Source of the DNA: Actinocatenispora thailandica
GTDB taxonomy: Bacteria > Actinomycetota > Actinomycetes > Mycobacteriales > Micromonosporaceae
Length of the DNA stretch: 64,000 nt
Assembly (NCBI RefSeq): GCF_016865425.1
Contig: NZ_AP023355.1
Span: 5,516,198-5,580,197 of the forward strand
Direction of reading: 5' to 3'
Shown here: positions 61,063 through 64,000 of the stretch, piece by piece
How positions within the stretch are numbered: position 1 is the first letter of the stretch
Layout: every line of letters starts with the position of its first letter
The notes under the pieces: generated by a model
What the model saw: the letters and a program-made list of their open reading frames with translations, nothing else
The model's database searches: none
What the model was told of the DNA's origin: nothing
Translations under genes and position numbers: made by a program

Positions 61063-61226
61063 CTAAAGGTTGTCCCGTAATCGTGGGCGGAGTCGGTCGT
61101 TGGTCTTAGCCGGAGCGAACGATCAGATCCGATCAGCCGCAGTAGATCCCGGTGTTCACGGGTCTGTCGGCTCGGCAGTTCGGCAAGTTGGGACGCATCG
61201 TGGCTGGTCGCGGCGGTGAGCAGACC
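61063..61226 (+). mobile_element. 5' fragment of the IS5-type element
   Basis: Starts with the same 19-bp terminal repeat (CTAAAGGTTGTCCCGTAAT, 61063-61081) and the same upstream ATAAACGCCC. About 145 bp of transposase 5' region follows at roughly 85 percent identity to 56514-56660, then breaks off at GAGCAGACC. A diverged, older copy. Confidence 0.88.
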
Positions 61227-61227
61227 A

Positions 61228-61516
61228 GACCTACTGATGGATATCTCCATTGGAGACTATTGCGAATAGAATGAGCCTGAGAAACGATCCGGATGACGGT
61301 GAAAGTTTCCCGACTATGACGAACGAACTGAGTCATGAAATGGGCACGAAGTAGGACTGTTCGGAACCGCATGGCCGTAAGGGCTGTCCATGACGTACGT
61401 CCCGGAGCTAAGCAAGCGCTATTGGCGGAGCCCAACCATGTACCTCAACGCGGCGATTATCGTAGTGCTTCTTGTTCTTGGAATTTTGTTCCCGCCATCG
61501 ACATGGCTCATATAAG
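61228..61516 (+). pseudogene. Inverted, diverged copy of the SUKH 3' end and two-TM gene 5' end
   Basis: 61228-61266 reads LLMDISIGDYCE and stop, exactly the end of the SUKH-like protein at 54390. The following spacer has a roughly 36-base addition. Then 61389-61516 encodes MTYVPELSKRYWRSPTMYLN, the beginning of the gene at 54302, ending early. About 85-90 percent identity to the reverse complement of 54190-54430. Orientation is opposite to the functional copy, and the junction is at the end of the IS5 fragment. Confidence 0.85.
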
Positions 61517-61594
61517 GTAATACAGGCCCAACTCGACGTGGTGAATGGCGAACTCCGATCAGTAGCATTTGCCGAACGATGGGCTGTTACATCC

Positions 61595-62311
61595 TCATCC
61601 AGAAAAATCATTTAACGTGCGACTCACTAGTTTCATAAGTGTCGGATCAAGAGCATTTGGATTCTCCGGATTCCTCGGACTATACTGCCCGTCCGAAACC
61701 AATACCCCAGAGTCAAGTTTACGCCACGTCGGCATCGGCCAGAAAGGACTGTGATGACACCATTGACGCGCCAATTCGGCAGCCGCACGAGGATCACCGT
61801 TCACCTGCCGGATCCTTGACAGAACGTGCTCATAGTAGTTATTGACAGGCTGGGCTTCACCAACGATCGGAACTAAGAGAAGGATCTCGAATGAGGTTGA
61901 GTCAATCCCCGCATCCAATGACAGATATTCGCCCGAGGAGAGTCCAGGGCCAAGATAGTGGCCCTCCAATGCAGAGATGCGAGCTTCCCGAGCCACATCC
62001 GCAAATTGGAGAACAAAGTCGATACCAGGATCATCCTCAAAATTCCGATATATCACCAGCATTGAGCAGTTATTTGACATCTTAATCCGGAATACTGGCC
62101 ACTCATCTGGGTTTTTCAGCTCGTGATACGCCGTCCTCACTGCGTCTGGCTGCACACCGAAGGCGGGACACACGAGGTCTAGGTCCTCATCATCATAGAC
62201 AAAGTGTGCAGCGAGATGTTCTGCGCGCAAGGCGTTTACATCAGTCTCAACAAGTATGGCATCAAGAGATCCAAGCGCCGCTTCAATATCAAGATATTGC
62301 GTAATACGCAC
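61595..62311 (-). CDS. Putative immunity protein for the deaminase-like toxin
   Basis: 238 residues starting two bases after the toxin stop (62314). MRITQYLDIEAALGSLDAIL, VYDDEDLDLVCPAFGVQPDA, MSNNCSMLVIYRNFEDDPGI, FEILLLVPIVGEAQPVNNYY. Acidic overall, as usual for toxin-binding immunity proteins. I recognise no family. Low GC, intact frame. Confidence 0.68.
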   Translation of the reverse strand: MRITQYLDIEAALGSLDAILVETDVNALRAEHLAAHFVYDDEDLDLVCPAFGVQPDAVRTAYHELKNPDEWPVFRIKMSNNCSMLVIYRNFEDDPGIDFVLQFADVAREARISALEGHYLGPGLSSGEYLSLDAGIDSTSFEILLLVPIVGEAQPVNNYYEHVLSRIRQVNGDPRAAAELARQWCHHSPFWPMPTWRKLDSGVLVSDGQYSPRNPENPNALDPTLMKLVSRTLNDFSG

Positions 62312-62313
62312 TA

Positions 62314-63252
62314 TTACCTCCTAGAGCGCCAAGGCCGCCAGAATGTCCGAAACGCAGTCTTGTCGGCACGACCCATAAATGGCCGACCGCCCAGAGTCAA
62401 TGAGTTCGGTCGCATAAATTTCGCACATATGGCTTGGCACACATTTCGAGATGTCCCGCCATAGACAACTTCCTCATTAGACGCAAGGCTGTTAAATATC
62501 GTCTCCTCAGCATGCCCGGCGCCTCGTACGAATTCTTCGCCTGCCCCCAGTTCCCACGACTTCGGCATTGCCCTGTCTCCATTTATAGCGATTCGAATTG
62601 CCACGGAGCCAGTCTCCACATTTCGAACCCCCATAACGGCCGTGGTTCCTCCGCTCCAACCTCGCTGCGCCTCGAGGTCTTGCGCACGGCCCTGCGCAGC
62701 AGTTGCCTCCGCCTCGTAGCCACAGTTGTGGACGAGGACTGGTGTGGCCCCGGCCTTCACATAGTAGGTGTGGAGGCGGTGGATGGTGAGGTCGTAGGTG
62801 GTCTGGGTGGCGGTGTAAAGGTGCAAGGCGACGACCTGGGCCCGGCCGGTGGGGGTTTGCAGGGTGTCGCCGGGGTGGAGGCTGGCGGCTTGGGTCCAGG
62901 TGTGGGTGGTGACATCCCAGAACGGATGATGGGTCGTGGTAGTCAGCGTCGCGGTCGCATGAGCGGCAGCGGGTACGACCGGGCCGGCGACACCGGCCGG
63001 CAGCCGGCGCGACCGGGAGGCCTTTGTGGTGGTGACGGTCAGGTCGACGAAGTCGTGGTCGGTGTGGGTGACGATCACCCGGTCGACCCGATGCTTCTCG
63101 GTGCCATGCCCGCCGGGCTTGCTGTCGGCGACCTGATCACCGACCTGGAGCGTGTCGATCGGCTGCGACGACCCATCAGCCATCACCACCGGCGTATCGC
63201 CAGTGAAACTGTGAATCGAACACGCACCAGCACCAGCCTCAGCGCCGGTGAT
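62314..63252 (-). CDS. Polymorphic-toxin cassette: Hint domain plus deaminase-like tip
   Basis: In-frame from about 63252 (no start codon there; first ATG 63189). Segment GAITGAEAGAGACSIHS, then the Hint domain as in copy A to VLVHNCG. The tip reads YEAEATAAQGRAQDLEAQRG, GWSGGTTAVMGVRNVETGSV, then GAGHAEETIFNSLASNEEVV and YGGTSRNVCQAICAKFMRPN. HAE plus CxxxC (CQAIC) is the zinc-site signature of the deaminase-fold toxins and parallels HAEN...CARLC of the orphan tip at 54900. Hint domains in such proteins release the toxin by self-cleavage. The upstream Rhs part follows in a shifted frame (63257-63640). Confidence 0.78.
   Translation of the reverse strand: MTGAEAGAGACSIHSFTGDTPVVMADGSSQPIDTLQVGDQVADSKPGGHGTEKHRVDRVIVTHTDHDFVDLTVTTTKASRSRRLPAGVAGPVVPAAAHATATLTTTTHHPFWDVTTHTWTQAASLHPGDTLQTPTGRAQVVALHLYTATQTTYDLTIHRLHTYYVKAGATPVLVHNCGYEAEATAAQGRAQDLEAQRGWSGGTTAVMGVRNVETGSVAIRIAINGDRAMPKSWELGAGEEFVRGAGHAEETIFNSLASNEEVVYGGTSRNVCQAICAKFMRPNSLTLGGRPFMGRADKTAFRTFWRPWRSRR
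62723..63234 (-). repeat. 512-bp Hint repeat, copy B
   Basis: Matches copy A (59137-59648) with one difference seen by eye. Offset 3,586 bp, same orientation, so recombination between the copies would delete 3.6 kb and swap the toxin tip. Confidence 0.93.
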
Positions 63253-63256
63253 CGCT

Positions 63257-63640
63257 CCCGATCACCGTCTCTTTGACCAGGGCCTTCGCGCTACAGCCAC
63301 CGGCTGCCGAACACGTCGGCCCGTAAGACACAGCCGAGGCCACCGCACCGGGCAACGCCCCGCAGGCCACCATCCCCAGACCGGTCCAGCCGATCGCGGC
63401 ATCACGCCGGACTCCCACCCCGATCGACACCACGGTGGAGACCCGCGGTGGGGTGGTTCTGCGCCCAGTGCAGCGCGGAGTTACCGACCTGCTTGGTCTT
63501 GCAGAACGACAGCCAGTCACACTTCTTCGGCGCCGGCTTCGCCGGCGGCGGAGGCGGCGGGCTGTAAGCCACCAGGTTGTAGCACGAGTCGCCCCGAGTC
63601 GTTCTTACCCTGGAACTGGTCATACTGCGCGGTCGGGTCA
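63257..63640 (-). pseudogene. Rhs pre-toxin region with three +1 homopolymer shifts
   Basis: Pieces in successive frames: TDPTAQYDQFQGKNDSG, CYNLVAYSPPPPPPAKPAPK, KTKQVGNSALHWAQNHPTA, VSTVVSIGVGVRRDAAIGW, GMVACGALPGAVASAVSYGP, GCSAKALVKETVI. Removing one C from 63592-63595, 63442-63444 and 63257-63259 joins them and the Hint domain into one protein. A stop (TAG) near 63645 and loss of Rhs similarity mark the right border. Either decay or assembly errors. Confidence 0.75.
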
Positions 63641-63770
63641 GTCTACCGGCGGCCGATCACAACGTTCCCCGAAACGATCTCAACCGCGATCCGGCTTCAT
63701 TTCTACACAACTGTGTGAATAAGCCTCCATGATCCACAATCGCGAGACTGTTAAGACAGGTTCTTGTTTG
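63641..63770. other. 130-bp non-coding gap
   Basis: Between the Rhs fragment and the last small gene; no gene, repeat or terminator identified. Confidence 0.4.
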
Positions 63771-63983
63771 TCAGCCACTCCCCCGAGGCAGCTCCGGGCC
63801 AATATAGCCAGTTCGCGTGGTTGGGTCCGAGACGAGCCTCCCGTACAAATCCGCGCGGGCACTCTCCTCTGTTACGAATGTTCGCTTGTCTCTCTGGTGG
63901 CCACGCTCGGAATAAAACACGGACCACTGGCCGTCCGAGGATCGCGTTAAGCAATATGTTTCATCCAACTCTCCGCCGATCAT
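63771..63983 (-). CDS. Small protein at window edge, possibly continuing beyond it
   Basis: 70 residues: MIGGELDETYCLTRSSDGQW, SVFYSERGHQRDKRTFVTEE, SARADLYGRLVSDPTTRTGY and a short tail. The frame is open to the window end, so the true start may lie outside. Reads like a compact immunity-type domain (GxWxVFYxERG, TEExAxxxLxxRLxxD). Low GC, same strand as the toxin genes. Confidence 0.55.
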   Translation of the reverse strand: MIGGELDETYCLTRSSDGQWSVFYSERGHQRDKRTFVTEESARADLYGRLVSDPTTRTGYIGPELPRGSG

Positions 63984-64000
63984 ATAGGAGGTAGAAGAAA

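Noticed and set aside
1-64000. tRNA, rRNA or riboswitch genes
   Set aside because: No cloverleaf with a conserved GTTCGA-type loop and CCA-proximal pairing, and no rRNA signature, was recognised; a covariance-model search was not possible.

Overview
The window is GC-rich actinobacterial DNA with GTG/TTG starts, strong codon bias and short intergenic gaps. One block has the same gene order as the well-known actinobacterial purE-purK / GtrA / PH-domain / birA / accD5-accE5 / maf neighbourhood, with a fadE25-like acyl-CoA dehydrogenase nearby as in Mycobacterium. Together with DUF397/XRE pairs, the Asp23 cluster and F420-type flavin proteins, this suggests a filamentous actinomycete, most likely Micromonosporaceae-like. 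That placement is an inference and was not tested by alignment.

Region 1 (0-10.3 kb): an alpha/beta hydrolase N-terminus, membrane proteins, a GT2-CDP-glycerol glycerophosphotransferase fusion for a phosphopolyol cell-wall polymer, an unexplained LuxR-led operon of two proteins without recognised family, acyl-CoA dehydrogenase, UDP-glucose dehydrogenase and a CoA-binding protein. Region 2 (10.3-39.4 kb): the conserved housekeeping core, with purK-purE, an ECF sigma factor fused to a zinc finger, TM helix and large extracellular domain (reading frame broken twice in the linker), GtrA, MaoC, an IMPase-like protein, PH protein, a five-gene Asp23 envelope-stress operon, birA, a rifampin phosphotransferase, acyl-CoA carboxylase beta and epsilon, a CorA/ZntB-like transporter, two LPxTG surface proteins, an alkylsulfatase, DUF2254 and Maf. 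Region 3 (39.4-45.9 kb): a secreted GH27 alpha-galactosidase, a methyltransferase, a 46-bp tandem repeat array, YnfA, a membrane-anchored protein and a GNAT enzyme.

Region 4 (45.6-53.1 kb) is accessory. It holds an XRE-ImmA/PIN module bracketed by a 120-bp direct repeat of its host gene, DUF397 and XRE-DUF5753 regulators, a compact five-gene operon of tiny proteins, an SDR/HxlR divergent pair and a DUF4037 protein. Region 5 (53.3-64 kb) has lower GC and is a decaying polymorphic-toxin locus. It contains Rhs C-terminal fragments, two almost identical Hint domains carrying different toxin tips, two deaminase-like toxin tips with HAE...CxxxC signatures, adjacent immunity genes (one SUKH-like), a complete IS3-type and a complete IS5-type element, and fragments of IS3, IS30 and IS5 transposases. 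All toxin and immunity genes point the same way (minus strand), as expected for the displaced-tip tail of an Rhs/WapA-like gene whose 5' part would lie to the right of the window.

No rRNA, tRNA or CRISPR array was recognised.
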